From positions 1 to 64,000 of the forward strand of contig JASANG010002303.1 of assembly GCA_030248215.1 (NCBI GenBank): a stretch of DNA of 64,000 nucleotides. The letters run 5' to 3'. Under the pieces are notes generated by a model. It saw only the letters and a program-made list of their open reading frames with translations. It ran no database searches and was not told the DNA's origin. The DNA is from Enoplolaimus lenunculus (taxonomy: Eukaryota > Nematoda > Enoplea > Enoplida > Thoracostomopsidae). Positions 44,852-56,302 of this stretch are shown piece by piece; the stretch's first letter is position 1; every line of letters starts with the position of its first letter. Position numbers and translations under genes: made by a program.

Positions 44852-45000
44852 GGCCAATGTTACTTTAAGGGGCGTAACAGTAGCTTAAGTGTATTTCTAA
44901 GCCTAAGCCTAAGCGTTGTAAAAAATGTGTTCCTAATCCTAAGTCTAAGCAAAAAAACATAATCTAGAATCTAAACGGACGCCCCGGGCCAATATACTAT
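44852..45000 (-). mobile_element. TTAGGC MITE, end type C, 3'-shortened
   Basis: GGCCAATGTTACTTTAAGGG at the left; right side jumps from CTAAAC to GGACGCCCCGGGCC. Confidence 0.85.
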
Positions 45001-45171
45001 ATATGGGGGCTTAGCTATAAAATAAATTAGTGCTGTGAAAGGCTGCATTCTAGCTTTTTTGATGATTTGATTGCTGTATAAAACAATAAAGCTCAAACAT
45101 ATAATGTACTGTCTGTGTAGGTAACGGGTCGCAAGAGCTCTTAAAAACACTTTGCTCTATCGGTTATATAC

Positions 45172-45600
45172 CAAGAATCGATAATGACAAGAGTGTGCAA
45201 CTCTTAGGGTCCCGCGGGGTACAACATGTTCCACCGGGTGATGCGTTCTTGGCCGACCCCTCCTTGTTTAGAGGGGTCGCTATCACATGAATACACCTAA
45301 ATTAAACTATATGGGGAAAATTTGGAATGTTTGGTCCTACCAAGACTGCATGATACACGAGTGTGCAACTCCTTGGCTTCCGCATGGTACAAAATGTACC
45401 ACCGGGCGTTGCGTTTTTGGCCGACCCCCTTGTTTAGAGGGGGGTCGCTGTCACATGCAATGACCCCAAATTTATAAGCAGGGCAATTTGTTGCCGAATA
45501 CATGAAGTGCCATCGTTCGCACTGGTTGTGCCCTCCTCTAAATAAAGGGGGGTTGGCCAAAACGCAACGCGTGCCGGGTACATTCTTTTTTACACCAAAA
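45172..45600. mobile_element. ACAAGAGTGTGC MITE, two overlapping copies
   Basis: ACAAGAGTGTGCAACTC at 45188 and ACGAGTGTGCAACTCC at 45358 each start a left end; the right side ends GCCGGGTACATTC. A nested or tandem arrangement is likely. Confidence 0.75.
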
Positions 45601-45601
45601 T

Positions 45602-45722
45602 GACCCATGTAAAGATAGGGGTGTAACGTTACTCCATAGAACTTCAACAGAGTAAGCTTAAAGTTTTAGACTATTTTTTGCTTCGTTATGCTACTGTTCC
45701 GCTCCTATTCTATACATTTGCC
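45602..45722 (+). mobile_element. TTAGGC MITE without hexamer array
   Basis: GACCCATGTAAAGATAGGGG and CCGCTCCTATTCTATACATT ends with the core TTAGACTATTTTTTGCTTCG, but the array has been lost. Confidence 0.8.
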
Positions 45723-45862
45723 GCCTATGCTAGTCCACATCCCAAAATGCTAGAAAAAGAAAAGGTGGCAAACTCAATATCGGTGATGATATATAAAATA
45801 GAAGCAATTAAATTCACAGAAATATTAAAGATTTTATGTACGTCCGCTTTTTTAACACTTAA

Positions 45863-46139
45863 GCCCTATACACACGTGCAAGTTTTTGCTGCGAAAACTT
45901 GCAGATGCAAACTGCACGCAGAACTGATATTTTCAATCAACCAATGAGAAAGCAGCTACAACAAATTCATTGAACTTGCATGGTTATACACACATGCGAA
46001 CTGAATTCCCAACTTTATTTTTAATGAATTTTTTGCAGCTGCAAGTTTTTCTAACGGGATTTTGAACAAAACTTTGCAAGTGCAAATTGCAGCTACAAGT
46101 TCTCACTGCAAAAATCTGCACATGTGAATAGGGCTTTAA
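45863..46139. mobile_element. AAGCCCTATNCACA MITE
   Basis: AAGCCCTATACACACGTGCA and TGCACATGTGAATAGGGCTT are inverted ends; interior has repeated TTGCAAGTGCAA-like motifs. Confidence 0.85.
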
Positions 46140-46465
46140 AAAACCTACAGAATATTTTAACGTCTTGTCACTTTTTTAACTGTTTACTCAAACTGCAGCA
46201 GCAAATATATTCCCTTAATTTGTGAAAAGTGCTGGGAAATTAATGTAGACTTTACCTGCAACTGTTTTTGATCAGACGTCAAAGTTAAGGTAATGCATAT
46301 ATTACAAAACAACGTGAACAATACCAAAAATTTCATTGTTAAAATTTGATTTTGCTAAAATTTCCATAGTACCGAAGCATATATATTAAACCGCGATAAA
46401 GCCTTGGAATATGAACACAATCCTTATAAGATACCTTATGGTTTATATTCTGAAATCCGCGGAAC
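46140..46465. other. No gene seen
   Basis: Nothing recognised. Confidence 0.4.
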
Positions 46466-46635
46466 CCCTATTACTAGTCGGTGTTAGATTTTGTTGCATT
46501 CTAACCAGTGAATGATGAGGTTTGAAATGACACACATGTCCCGCATTTGATTTATCCATCAGCGGCGCCAATTTTGAAATCTACAATTGCAACAGTTCGT
46601 CAGTGTAAAAACCTATCAGCTAACTGACTTATTTT
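46466..46635. mobile_element. GTAGCACC-type MITE, diverged
   Basis: CCTATTACTAGTCGGTGTTA and AAACCTATCAGCTAACTG; it ends 36 bp beyond the stop codon of the Ly6 gene. Confidence 0.6.
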
Positions 46636-46670
46636 TACTAAATTATACATATTAAATATAGCAGCAAATA

Positions 46671-49600
46671 TCACAATGAAAGATCTTCAAGCAGTGTCCG
46701 AGTAACTGCGTTAAATACCAGTGTCACAATTGATAATATCACAAGAGTGTCCCAATTTTCTGATATATCATTTGAATGGAACTTTTCCGCTGCTGGATTT
46801 GGGACTACGGACAGCATTACTTGCTCATAATCACCGGGGAAGTTACCATAATATGTCGATGTTTGATATTGACGGTAGCTATGTAATTTTCGATAATTAA
46901 TCGTTTCTAAACGTCTAAAATCGTTCTGAGCAAATGATAACGAAAGTTGTTGTTGTTGTTGTTGATGATGATGATTGTTGGAAATGCAGTTGACGTGGAA
47001 ACTTTTACACGAATACTCAAACAGTCCGGGCGGATTTGTAAGCTGTAATATGGTGCGCAAAACGGATGTCGCATATTTGACCAGAATCACTGTGAACGTT
47101 GTCAAAGCTCTTAGCGGAGCAACATTCAGAAGGGTAGGAATCGATGGCCGTAAGCGGTATCCAGTATTACAAAAATCTTTGAAACAAGTACATGCTCGAA
47201 TGAGTCCACGTGTTTGTGTAGGCAATTTGAGTAGTTCTCTTCGATCATAATAACGACAATTATCACGCCGCCACCATTCGTTTTGTTGTACTGCAGTTTC
47301 ATTGAATCCACGTTTAAGAAGATTATCATAGCAGCCACGGATGTACGCTTTAGTGAGCGCAGCTGGAAAATATACGATGGAAGTAGTGGCAAGTCCACAA
47401 GGTCCAGTCTCAGGATCGAGCCTACACGCATGGCTCGGATTGTTAAATGTGTGCAGCGCCTATTGCTAGTTGGTGATGGGGCTTGTATTAACTTTCGAAC
47501 CAGCGAATGGTGAGGTTTGAAATTCAGCACGTTTATTGCATTCGATTAATTCAACTTGTGCGCAAATTTTGAGATGTTCAATTGAAGCAGTTCGTTAGTT
47601 TGAAAACCTATTACTAACTTTTGATAGGTGCTACACGCATCTCAGAATATGGGACCAGGTGTCAAGTAAACAATTGCATACCATGAATTAATGTTGAAAT
47701 TCACTATTCTATATTGCACGGCTTCCGTCACAAATTTCTGGATCTGCAACTGGACAGACTGCATAAAGCCTGTTATACAAAGTCTAAACATAAGCCTATA
47801 ACTTTTGCGTATTAAATAGAGTCCTCCCATCCAGTAAGGTCCCCCCTAAGGATGCCAAGCTAAGCTTCTTGCTCCTGGTAATCTCAAGGGATCAAAACAC
47901 CAAGGTGTCCAATGGACTAAGCTGAAATTGTTTTGAGCAACTGAAATGGGTATGACCAGCTTCATCTGCCAAACAATTAGAGGGACTTGATGGTACCAAA
48001 AATGAGGTCCATATAAGGGATACATCGAATCTCTGTGGAACCGCTAGAAAATTGCCACAAAACATACGCAGAGCCGCTACGCGAGTTGTCGGAATATTAT
48101 GTGAACTACTTGTATTGGGATGATCGTTTATAAGAAGATCCACTGGAGTAGTGACATTGTCAGATGACGTCATAGTTTCTTAGTTGTCAAAAAACGCTTC
48201 AACTATCCGTTATTACAAATGTCTCTTCAAAGGATAATACATCCGCCAACAATCCATGACCGGTTAATTTATAACAGAATCCCGTACGAGGAAAAGTTAC
48301 CGACACTGTGTGAAGTTAGTATAAACCAATTTATAACCAAAGTATAAAAGTAAAAATTGTAGAATTTTATAACTTAATTTATTTGTGTAGTAACAAGTAA
48401 ATCCTGTTTCCCTTATGGTATCAAGTCGAATTTTTGTCCTAAAGTGGGACTGTGGCTTTGGTAAAATTTGAAAATTTCGAAAACTACGAAGAAAATATCC
48501 AAGTCCTCTGTTCCTTTATGGGATCAACTCGAAGTTTTGTCCTTTAATTGAAACTGGGACATGACTTAATGATGTGGTTTTTCCAAAATTTGAAAATTTC
48601 GAAAACTACGCAACAAAATATCCGAAACTCCTGTCTCGATTATATACAAATGCTTTTACTTCCAAGAAAAATTTCTTCTTCCAGTGTGACACATATTGAA
48701 TGACAGTAAATATAGCCAATACGATTTTTGGGACGTCCGCTGTTACAATTGTCGGTAAAATTTTCCGGGTCGTTAAAGATCATTTTGACGTGCGCAAGTG
48801 TAAGACGATTTGAATAGATTGACGACATACAACTGTAGCATTTACTGGTATCTGAAATAAAAACAAAATATGATTTAAATATTATATACACATCGGGACT
48901 GGGCTTCGTATTTTCAAATGTATGTAGCACCAAGAGTCGATAATGACTCTTTACAAGAGTGTGCAACTGGGTAAACCCTGTGTAGAAAAAATGTACCCGG
49001 CACGCGTTGCGTATTTGGCCAACCCCCCTTTATTTAGAGGGGGTACAACCGGTGCGAACCATGGTACTTTATGTATGCGGCGTCAAACATGTTTCCCATA
49101 TAGTTTAATTTAGGGGTATTCATGTGATAGCGACCCCCTAAAGAAGAAGGGTCGGGTGCAACGCCCGGTGGTACATTTTGTACCACACAAATTTCGATAG
49201 TTGCACACTCTTGTTCGAGTGATCATCCACATCTGGTAGCGCCTGTCAGCAGCTGGTGATGCCTCTTGTATCTTTCGAACGAGTGAACGCTGAGTTTCAA
49301 AATACTGCACGTTTTTTGGATTTCGTTGATCACCTATCACCAATTGGTAATAGCAAGAGTGAATGATCACTCTTTATAACAAGAGTGTGCAACTGGGTAT
49401 ATTCTGTGTATTAAAGAATGTACCCGGCACGCGTTGAGTTTTTGGCCTTCCCCTCCCCCCCCCCTTTTTTTGGGGGGTCTAGGGGGGGTCGAACAAAAAT
49501 GCAACGCGTGCTGGTACATTTAGTACCATGCACAGCCCAAGCAGTTGCACACTCTTCTGCAAGGTGGACATCATCCACTCTTGGTAATAGTCACGTAGTT

Positions 49601-50358
49601 GTACACCCACTTTGCGGTGAGTTGCAACCATATGTACTATCGAATAAGCCCCATTTGCGTCATTGGGTGCTGCATACGGTTGAGAATACACTTGATTCAA
49701 CTGACCCCGCTACAACTCTTCGGTGTAAAAAATGCAATGCCCGTAGCCAGCTCGCCTTGCTAGGGGGACTAAAAATTTTTCAGGAGGGGCGTTCAAGGGT
49801 TATCAATGAGTTACAAGCAAAGTTGAAAACTTTCCAGTGTGGGGGCAAAATTTTCCAGGGTGGCTGAGCCCTCTCTGGCCCCCACTTTGGCTACTGGTCC
49901 GAAAAGATGTCAGTTCAGATTCACTGTCGTACCACTGTCTACGGACCCCCAACTTTGACGTGAAACTCAGCATCTTCTAAGCTTTAGGGCTAAGAGAAAG
50001 GCTTAGGCATAGGTAAGCATTTTCTTTAACCTAAAGCGTAAATGGTGAGGATGTGTATACGAGCCAAAAATAGCCTAAATTTTATTAACATATACGGGTG
50101 CCATGCCTTACCGGACAAGCCAGTTTTTAGCAAAGTCATTCGTTCAATTGTATTAGACCGATTCGTAATTATACTTCCGGCTTGTGCCTGATAAGATGAC
50201 GTCACTATTATTGCGGTAATAAGCCAAACACGATGGTAAACTGCGGATAACTTTATTAATGATAACAGAGTGATCCAATCAAAATACTCGATTAACAATG
50301 TCAATTGAACGTTAGTCGGAGCGTTAGAGTTGATCTTGCATTGCATAGGTCTACCCAT
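46671..50358 (-). CDS. Ly6/uPAR-type three-finger surface protein
   Basis: Three minus-strand exons, 50358-50175, 48851-48660 and 47362-46671, join with phase 1 at both junctions to about 355 residues. Exon 1 supplies a signal segment (HRVWLITAIIVTSSYQAQAG; ATG at 50358, or 50346). Ten cysteines follow in Ly6 order: KCYSCMS, DNC, YCHSIC, RGCYDN, NCRYY and ACTCFKDFCN; the last motif (CxC...CN) is diagnostic. Such proteins are secreted or GPI-anchored and modulate channels or receptors. After CN there is an unusual extension of about 185 residues with a HHHQQQQQQ tract and a C-terminal hydrophobic stretch (TLVILSIVTLVFNAV) that may be a GPI signal or membrane anchor. Introns hold other elements at 47448 and 48930-49899. 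The extension could partly be mis-predicted if a donor was missed, though a frame this long is unlikely by chance in such AT-rich DNA. Confidence 0.83.
47448..47653. mobile_element. GTAGCACC-type MITE
   Basis: Right end GATAGGTGCTACACGCATCT; interior GTTTATTGCATTCGATTAA. Lies in intron 2 of the Ly6 gene, 85 bp from exon 3. Confidence 0.8.
47654..48659. other. Ly6 intron 2 sequence, no further feature
   Basis: A paired motif around AAATTTGAAAATTTCGAAAA recurs at 48470 and 48585. A 93-codon frame on the minus strand (47892-48173) shows no motif. Confidence 0.4.
48930..49222. mobile_element. ACAAGAGTGTGC MITE
   Basis: Outer CAAGAGTCGATAATGAC, inner ACAAGAGTGTGCAACTGGG and right AGTTGCACACTCTTGTTCG. 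In Ly6 intron 1. Confidence 0.85.
49364..49605. mobile_element. ACAAGAGTGTGC MITE
   Basis: ACAAGAGTGTGCAACTGGG to AGTTGCACACTCTTC, then CATCATCCACTCTTGGTAA. Ly6 intron 1, with a C-rich and G-rich centre. Confidence 0.82.
49739..49899. mobile_element. CCCGTAGCCAGCTC repeat
   Basis: CCCGTAGCCAGCTCGCC and GGCTACTGGTCC form imperfect inverted ends. Ly6 intron 1. Confidence 0.8.
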
Positions 50359-50418
50359 ATATTGAGTAGTGTCACGTTGGTGCTGCCCATGTAAGGTACC
50401 AAGGCACGAAATAAACAA

Positions 50419-51813
50419 TTTCCGACCAAATACGGTAAGTCAGAGAGACTTTAGTTACAGATGAGGTAGAGTCAAATACCAAGTAGATATTTAATTGAAC
50501 AAATCAGCCATAATGTTGCAGCTATAAATGGTCTGACCTTATTTAAATATTAAGCCAGTCAAAAATTTATTTACACAACAAAATTGAATCCAACTGATGG
50601 TTAAATCATAAATTTTGTTACCGCTTCTGGTAACTAACTTAAACAGAAAATAAAACGTACGAATGATGCGGACAAATATTTATACCAGTTTAAGTCAGAG
50701 TTTGAAACTGGTTCATCATGCAGCGCGCTCGACCCATATGACCCAGAGGTATACGTGAATAAAGATTTTTTACCAGCGCTGCGCTTTGCCTGCGGAAATA
50801 TTATTTTTTGTGCGCGGAAATACTCGCGCACAATTTGTTTACCCGGTACCAGCCTTTACGAGCGCAAAATTAGCTAACTGTTACGCGAACGTATTTTTTC
50901 TGTTGCGTTCGATACAATTGTGCAATTTTACAGTGCATCGATGTTACACGATACTTATTTTTAACTGATACGGTAAAAACAGTTTAAAAATTTAAGTTTT
51001 TCAAGTTATCTGGTTTCAAGTTTGTTATGAGAATTTTGGATGAAAAAGCATAACAAATTTTTTTACCCACACTTTGAAATGTTTCACCCGCGGATATACC
51101 CGCGTCAAAATTTTCTTACCCGTCTCGCATTTACCCGCGAGTATCCGCCAGTAGCGTGCATCTCTGATCATAGTGGTAAGTAAGTAAGGATTTTTCATCC
51201 GACTCGCGCTTTAGCCACGCAAACAAAAAATTTTTACCCGCCGGTATACCCGCGCAAAACAGATCTTTCCACGACCCGCGTTTTACCCGCTCCTGAAGTT
51301 AAACCAGTATTTCAAAGATCGCTGGTGATTCGCGCTATTAATTACATCATTTCGCCACACCTTTGGCTTTATCTGCGGCTTCACCTCCGGCTCCGGCTCC
51401 GGTATTTTTCACCTCCGGTTCCATCCTGAGCAGCACCTATTCTGAAATTGAGGCCAACATTTAAACCGTATCGACAAAAAGTCACAGACAAGATAAGCAA
51501 AATAAATCGCTATAGTGACTTAATATAATACCCCTGCGCTATAGATCTGCCGTGATGGTTTACATTGCCAACATTGAGGTCTAGAATATTATTACTATTT
51601 CTAAAAGGCGACAAAATCTATATATTAAAGCTGGAATTGCCCCACATACGTATTTTAAGCAACTTTCCAGCATTACTTTGTTCACAATATTTTGTTACAA
51701 CAGAACAGTGATTGGTTTGCGAAAAGAAAATTTGCATACAGATTGTTGTTTATTCGCTACCATTTTCGCATTGCGCCAAACCGGCTGACTAGTATCTTTT
51801 ATAACATTTCAGA
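50419..51813. other. No secure gene; TTTACCCGC motifs
   Basis: 51060-51300 repeats TTTACCCGC(G/C) and ATACCCGCG motifs, also seen at 32940-33000. 51370-51420 has a short CTCCGG tandem. On the minus strand a 65-codon frame (50634-50831) looks mildly coding, without splice partners. Confidence 0.35.
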
Positions 51814-51919
51814 TCACAACACAGTTTTGGTTACAATGCGTAACGCAGCCTCACCGTTGGGAAATTATTAATAGAAGGGGTAAGGAACATTTTCCTATCA
51901 TAGAATTCCTTTAATGCAG

Positions 51920-52451
51920 TTGACAAAAATTCGGCCAAGAACGAAACTGTCCGCAAGGGATCCCATCGTAATGATCCGTAGCCGCCCTGGCGTAACAGTA
52001 CAAGCGATAATTACTGCTGATCGATTAGTAAGTCCGAAACGAGTGAACCTAGTAAAAGAGATAAAGCACAATGATTGGCTGAATATATTCCACTAAGTCC
52101 GAAACGAGTAAACCTAGTAAAAGAGATAAAGCACAATGATTGGATGAATATATTCCACTAAGTCCGAAACTAGTGAACCTAGTAAAAGAGATAAAGCACA
52201 ATGATTGGCTAAATATATTCCACTAAGTCCGAAACGAGTGAACCTAGTAAAAGAGATAAAGCAATAATGATTGGCTGAATATATTCCACTCTAAATTCTG
52301 TATTTACTACAACAATTCACAAACTTTTTCGTCTTTTCAGACGACTGTCCTTGTGACGCGGTCTAACGCCTATAACTTCTGTTGCACACGCAAACCAACT
52401 ATGAGGATCCAAGACAGTGTTTGGAGCCATCGTTGGCATATTTCTATTTAA
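51920..52451 (+). CDS. Two terminal exons of an unrecognised protein
   Basis: Exon 51920-52027 (acceptor TTTAATGCAG, donor TTA/GTAAGT) and exon 52341-52451 (acceptor GTCTTTTCAG, stop TAA) join in phase 0. The 72 residues include PIVMIRSRPGVTVQAIITAD, then RL-TTVLVTRSNAYNF, CCTRKPT and DSVWSHRWHISI. The strand-rich pattern suggests a beta-sandwich domain, but I do not recognise a family. Upstream exons ending in phase 0 were not found. A stretch at 51814-51871 behind an acceptor ATAACATTTCAG encodes NTVLVTMRNAASPLGNY in phase 1, resembling TTVLVTRSNAYNF, and may be a duplicated or alternative last exon. The intron between the two exons is built largely of a 65-bp tandem repeat. Confidence 0.5.
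52028..52292. repeat. 65-bp tandem repeat, four copies, starting at a splice donor
   Basis: Units begin TAAGTCCGAAAC and include AACCTAGTAAAAGAGATAAA and ATGATTGGCTGAATATATTC. Only the first is preceded by G to give GTAAGT; the others read CTAAGT. Confidence 0.93.
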
Positions 52452-52507
52452 AATCACGCAGAAGCCTGCTTTTAAACAATAGTTCTTTTAACATGTCCAT
52501 GTAAGCT

Positions 52508-52950
52508 ACTGTAGTGACCCGATTAAAAGGGGGGCTGATATTTATTTGGCCTCCCCAGAGGGTACCCCCCCTTGTTATTCAGTTACGGACTGTTATTTAT
52601 TTTTAACCCACACTCTGCCACCCTTCGTTACTGATATACTTATATTCGGTACTGCAACTATCCGTTGAAAACGTTTATTTGTCTTGCGTCAATAGCTTGA
52701 CCGATCATGCAAGGTTAGGAATGTACTTTCAAAATTTAAGTACGCCTTAAAGATTCGAACTCAATTTTATTTGGTACTGGAGTCATTTATGTGCTACAAT
52801 TTAGGGTTAATTGACATTTATGGACTCTAATTAGGATTTTTGGATTTTATCCGCTTACGGACTCTTATTAGGAATACGGAATACTATTGATTGGGACTCA
52901 AAATGGGGACCCCCTCATATTACCCCATACCCTCTTATTCGAGTCACTGT
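52508..52950. mobile_element. AGGGTTGCGCTAT transposon, inverted partial copy
   Basis: GGCTGATATTTATTTGGCCT through AACGTTTATTTGTCTTG is the reverse complement of 7860-8160; both terminal inverted ends are lacking. Confidence 0.8.
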
Positions 52951-53311
52951 ACGTTGTTTAGTCTATCTGATACAAATTTTTCGCCAAATACCTTCTGATG
53001 AGTGTAAGCAACTTTTACCGTCTCGTTAAATCCACAACTTCCAATATTGTGATGGCAATATAGTTTTCTATATGAAACTCAAAGCTTTGTCTGTGTTATT
53101 TTTCAGGCAAAAATTAAACAACTCGGATTCATAATTGTAAAACAAACACACTTAAACAAAATATATGATTACAAAACATCGCTGACGACATGGCACCAAT
53201 AAATGACATAGCTACCATACAAATTAGTACAAAATTAAAAAACCTAACAATCCAGACTCGTATGTGAAAATTTTTAGTATATGAACGAAATTTCAACAAC
53301 ATAGACGTCTT
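52951..53311. other. No secure gene
   Basis: A hydrophobic minus-strand frame near 53129-53280 (VRFFNFVLICMVAMSF) has no supporting splice sites. Confidence 0.3.
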
Positions 53312-53402
53312 GGCACATGCATAGAACAGGGCCGGAACAGTAGTATAAGCATATTCAAGCCTAAACCTAAGCGTATGGATGAGCCTATTCCTAAGCCTAA
53401 GC
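53312..53402 (-). mobile_element. TTAGGC MITE, end type A, 3'-truncated
   Basis: GGCACATGCATAGAACAGGG at the left; stops within the array. Confidence 0.85.
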
Positions 53403-53462
53403 TGGTGAAGTTGTATTTTAGCTAAACAATAATTTACTAGAATCCGTTGATACCTTAGTTTG

Positions 53463-53773
53463 ATCAAGAGTCGATAATGACGTTACAAGAGTGTGCAACT
53501 GGGCACATTCTGTAAAGAAAGGACTGTACCCGGCAAGCGTTGCGTTTTTGCTGTACCCCCCTTTGTTTAGAGAGGGGATACAACCGGTGCGAACCATGGT
53601 ACTTAATGTATGCGGCGTCAAACATGGTTTCTTATAGTTTTAATTTAGGTATATTCATGTAATAGCGACCCCTTCTCTAAACAAGTGGGAATCGGTCAAA
53701 AACGTAACGCCCGGTGGTACATTTTGTACCATGCGGGACCACATGAGTTGCACACTCTTGATATTATCCACTC
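53463..53773. mobile_element. ACAAGAGTGTGC MITE
   Basis: AAGAGTCGATAATGACG, ACAAGAGTGTGCAACTGGG and AGTTGCACACTCTTG, TTATCCACTCTTGG: both outer and inner inverted ends are present. Confidence 0.88.
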
Positions 53774-54103
53774 TTGGTTTGATTAATCCAAGGCATATTT
53801 GTGTTATAATCAGACGTAGTCAAAATAATGTATCCACGGGCGGTTCCATGAAATCTAAGATAAGTACAACTGCACATACTTATATTAAAAACACATTATT
53901 TTAATTTCAACAAGGAAATAAACTGCATAAGGATTAACAGTCATGGCCAATGGCACAGTTCCATGTGTTTGTTTCTCAACTGATATAGAAAGAATCCTGT
54001 GAATGCATTATGGGTCAGCATTTCGGCTACCAACCCTAACAAACCTAATCAATCCATCGTAAAAAGCGTTCTATCGTATTTGGTAAAATTTATAACCACA
54101 CAC
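53774..54103. other. No gene seen
   Basis: Nothing recognised. Confidence 0.4.
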
Positions 54104-54404
54104 CGCCCACGCAAATATCAGGGGTGGATCGTATTTCTGTGGGACTGCAAAAGAGTAAGCTTAAAAGCTTTACACTATTATTTGCTTGGCTTAGGTTTAG
54201 GCTTAAACTTAGGCTTAGGCTTAGGAATATGCGCATTCTTACGCTTAGTCTTAGGCTTAGGCTTAGGCTTAGGAATATATATGCGCGTTCTTACGCTTAG
54301 GCTTAGGCTTAGGCTTAGGAATATGCGCATTCTTACGCTTAGGCTTAGGCTTAGGCTTAGGAATATGTTTATAATACTGTTCTGCCCATGATTTTACATT
54401 GGCC
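54104..54404 (+). mobile_element. TTAGGC MITE, end type B
   Basis: Left GCCCACGCAAATATCAGGGG, right CCATGATTTTACATTGGCC; three array blocks separated by GAATATGCGCATTCTTACGC. Confidence 0.9.
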
Positions 54405-54407
54405 ACC

Positions 54408-54556
54408 ACACCCGTAGTCAGCTCTACCTTCCTACGGGAGGGCTAAAATTTTTTTAGAAGATGCATATATGAGTTTTCAGTGACTTACAAGCACGGTTTA
54501 AAATTTTCCAAGGGGGAGTTAAGCCCCACCCAAGACCCTCCTTAGCTACGGGTCCG
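54408..54556. mobile_element. CCCGTAGCCAGCTC repeat
   Basis: ACCCGTAGTCAGCTC and TTAGCTACGGGTCC are the most complete inverted ends of this family in the window. Confidence 0.82.
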
Positions 54557-54902
54557 TTTATAACCTTTGCTATTTCTATATACCATTAATTCAGTGCATC
54601 AGAGAAATTGATGAACTACCAAGGTAGGTAGTTTGCCGACTGTTGTATACAAGGGTGTTAATTTATCGGTAAGACCATATGTGATAGTCTATAAGGAACA
54701 ATTGGTCGCTACTCTAAATTCTTTGCAGGAAAGTTTTTGAAATAATTGTAAGTAATTTTAAAATAATTATATTTTACAAGCATTACTTTGCTTACAAAAC
54801 CTAACAAATCTCAGTAAAATCAGCTGGCCAAGCCAAAAAATGCAGGGTCATACCCCGGTAGACCCCTTGACGCTACACGGATTGAAAAATCGCGCCCATA
54901 CC
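54557..54902. other. No gene seen
   Basis: Nothing recognised. Confidence 0.4.
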
Positions 54903-55110
54903 CACTGCAAAAAATGGTGCGTCAAATTGACTCTCTCCGGAATAGGCTCTATGGGACTACACAAACTGAGTCAAATTCGACTTCGCCAGAGTCAAACGTG
55001 CGACTCAGTGAGTCAAATTTGACTCTGGCGGAGTCGAATTTGACTCAGTTTGTGTAGTCCCGTAGAGCCTATTTCGGAGAGAGTTAATTTGACTCATCAT
55101 TTTTTGCTGT
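54903..55110. mobile_element. GAGTCAAA MITE
   Basis: CACTGCAAAAAATGGTGCG and CATCATTTTTTGCTGTG; centre is a near-perfect hairpin of AGTCAAATTTGACT type. Confidence 0.9.
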
Positions 55111-55407
55111 GCGTAAGTGCAGGTTTGGTATAACATACCAATTTAATTCAAGAGCACTGGCATACTGCGGCACACTAGCAAAATCATAGTACCACAACAG
55201 GAACAAAACCCAACAATATTACGGTTTAGCGCTATAACTGCGTTTTGCTTCTGGGTCGCATCGTTCAAGAGATTTTCTATTATTATAACTTTTTCCCTGT
55301 TACATATCGCCCCCCCCAATGAACTTTTCACGTGACTTAAATTTAACGCTCTGATTTTTGAAAACCCAAAAGTATACTACTTGTACGGAATCTCGAAGAA
55401 AATCGAT
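55111..55407. other. No gene seen
   Basis: Nothing recognised. Confidence 0.4.
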
Positions 55408-55541
55408 TTCTAAAGTGAAAACGGCATTTTGTAATTCTCGAAAATCACCTCTAAGCCAATGAGTGAACAGCAAAAGTGAAAACAGCATTTTGTAATTTTC
55501 GAAAATCACCTCTCAGCCAATGAGTGAACCGCAAAGTGCAA
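55408..55541. repeat. 66-bp tandem duplication
   Basis: AGTGAAAAC(G/A)GCATTTTG and AAAATCACCTCT(A/C)AGCC occur twice in tandem. Confidence 0.92.
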
Positions 55542-55718
55542 CTATTAAAATATGAAATACGCGACCAATTAAGCGACCAGTTTTGCAGGTTTAATGAAGA
55601 TATAGCACAGCTGTAATATTCGCCAAATTTGTACGCAAAAGTAGCGTAGTAAACGGCAATCGAACCCTTTAAATATATTGCCAAGGTTTTTCATTGTTAA
55701 CATGGGGTGCAACGACAG

Positions 55719-55926
55719 GACCCATGTATAGAACAGGGCCGGATTTGTTTTCCGGAGGGGCTATAATAGAGTCCGTTTAATCTTTAGATTAATTTTTTGC
55801 TTAGGCTTAGGCTTAGGCTTAGGAATAGGCACATCCATACGCTTAGGCTTAGGCTTAGGCTTGAGTTTAGGCTTAGGCTTAGTAATATGCTTATACTACT
55901 GGTCCGGCCCTGTTCTATACATGGGC
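55719..55926 (+). mobile_element. TTAGGC MITE, end type A
   Basis: ACCCATGTATAGAACAGGGC and GGCCCTGTTCTATACATGGG; hexamers nearly perfect, so probably young. Confidence 0.93.
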
Positions 55927-56298
55927 GCTACGAGAGTATTGGGAATGTCGTGTGAAAGTGGAAAGAAACATTTAAACTAAGTTGTTACAGCTGTAATTTT
56001 TCTATTTTTTACTGAATATATCCGTTTTTATAAAAAATTAATTAGGAAATACAAAGGGGACGCAACTGCATCCCACCCGTTATGGCCCACGTAACTGCAA
56101 GGCCGAGGTTTATACTGATAGTTTTCTTCCACAGGTTACGCCGTAATTAACAAACGATTACACGACAAAATACGTAACTTCAAATCATTCCTATATTACC
56201 CATGGAAATACCGTACGTTTTGATGTAAGGATTTTCTTCCGGAACTCAAGTAACCTTCATAAATTTTTCACTGTTCACTGTTGTTTTATGAAGAAAAT
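55927..56298. other. No gene seen
   Basis: Nothing recognised. Confidence 0.4.
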
Positions 56299-56302
56299 TT
56301 AA

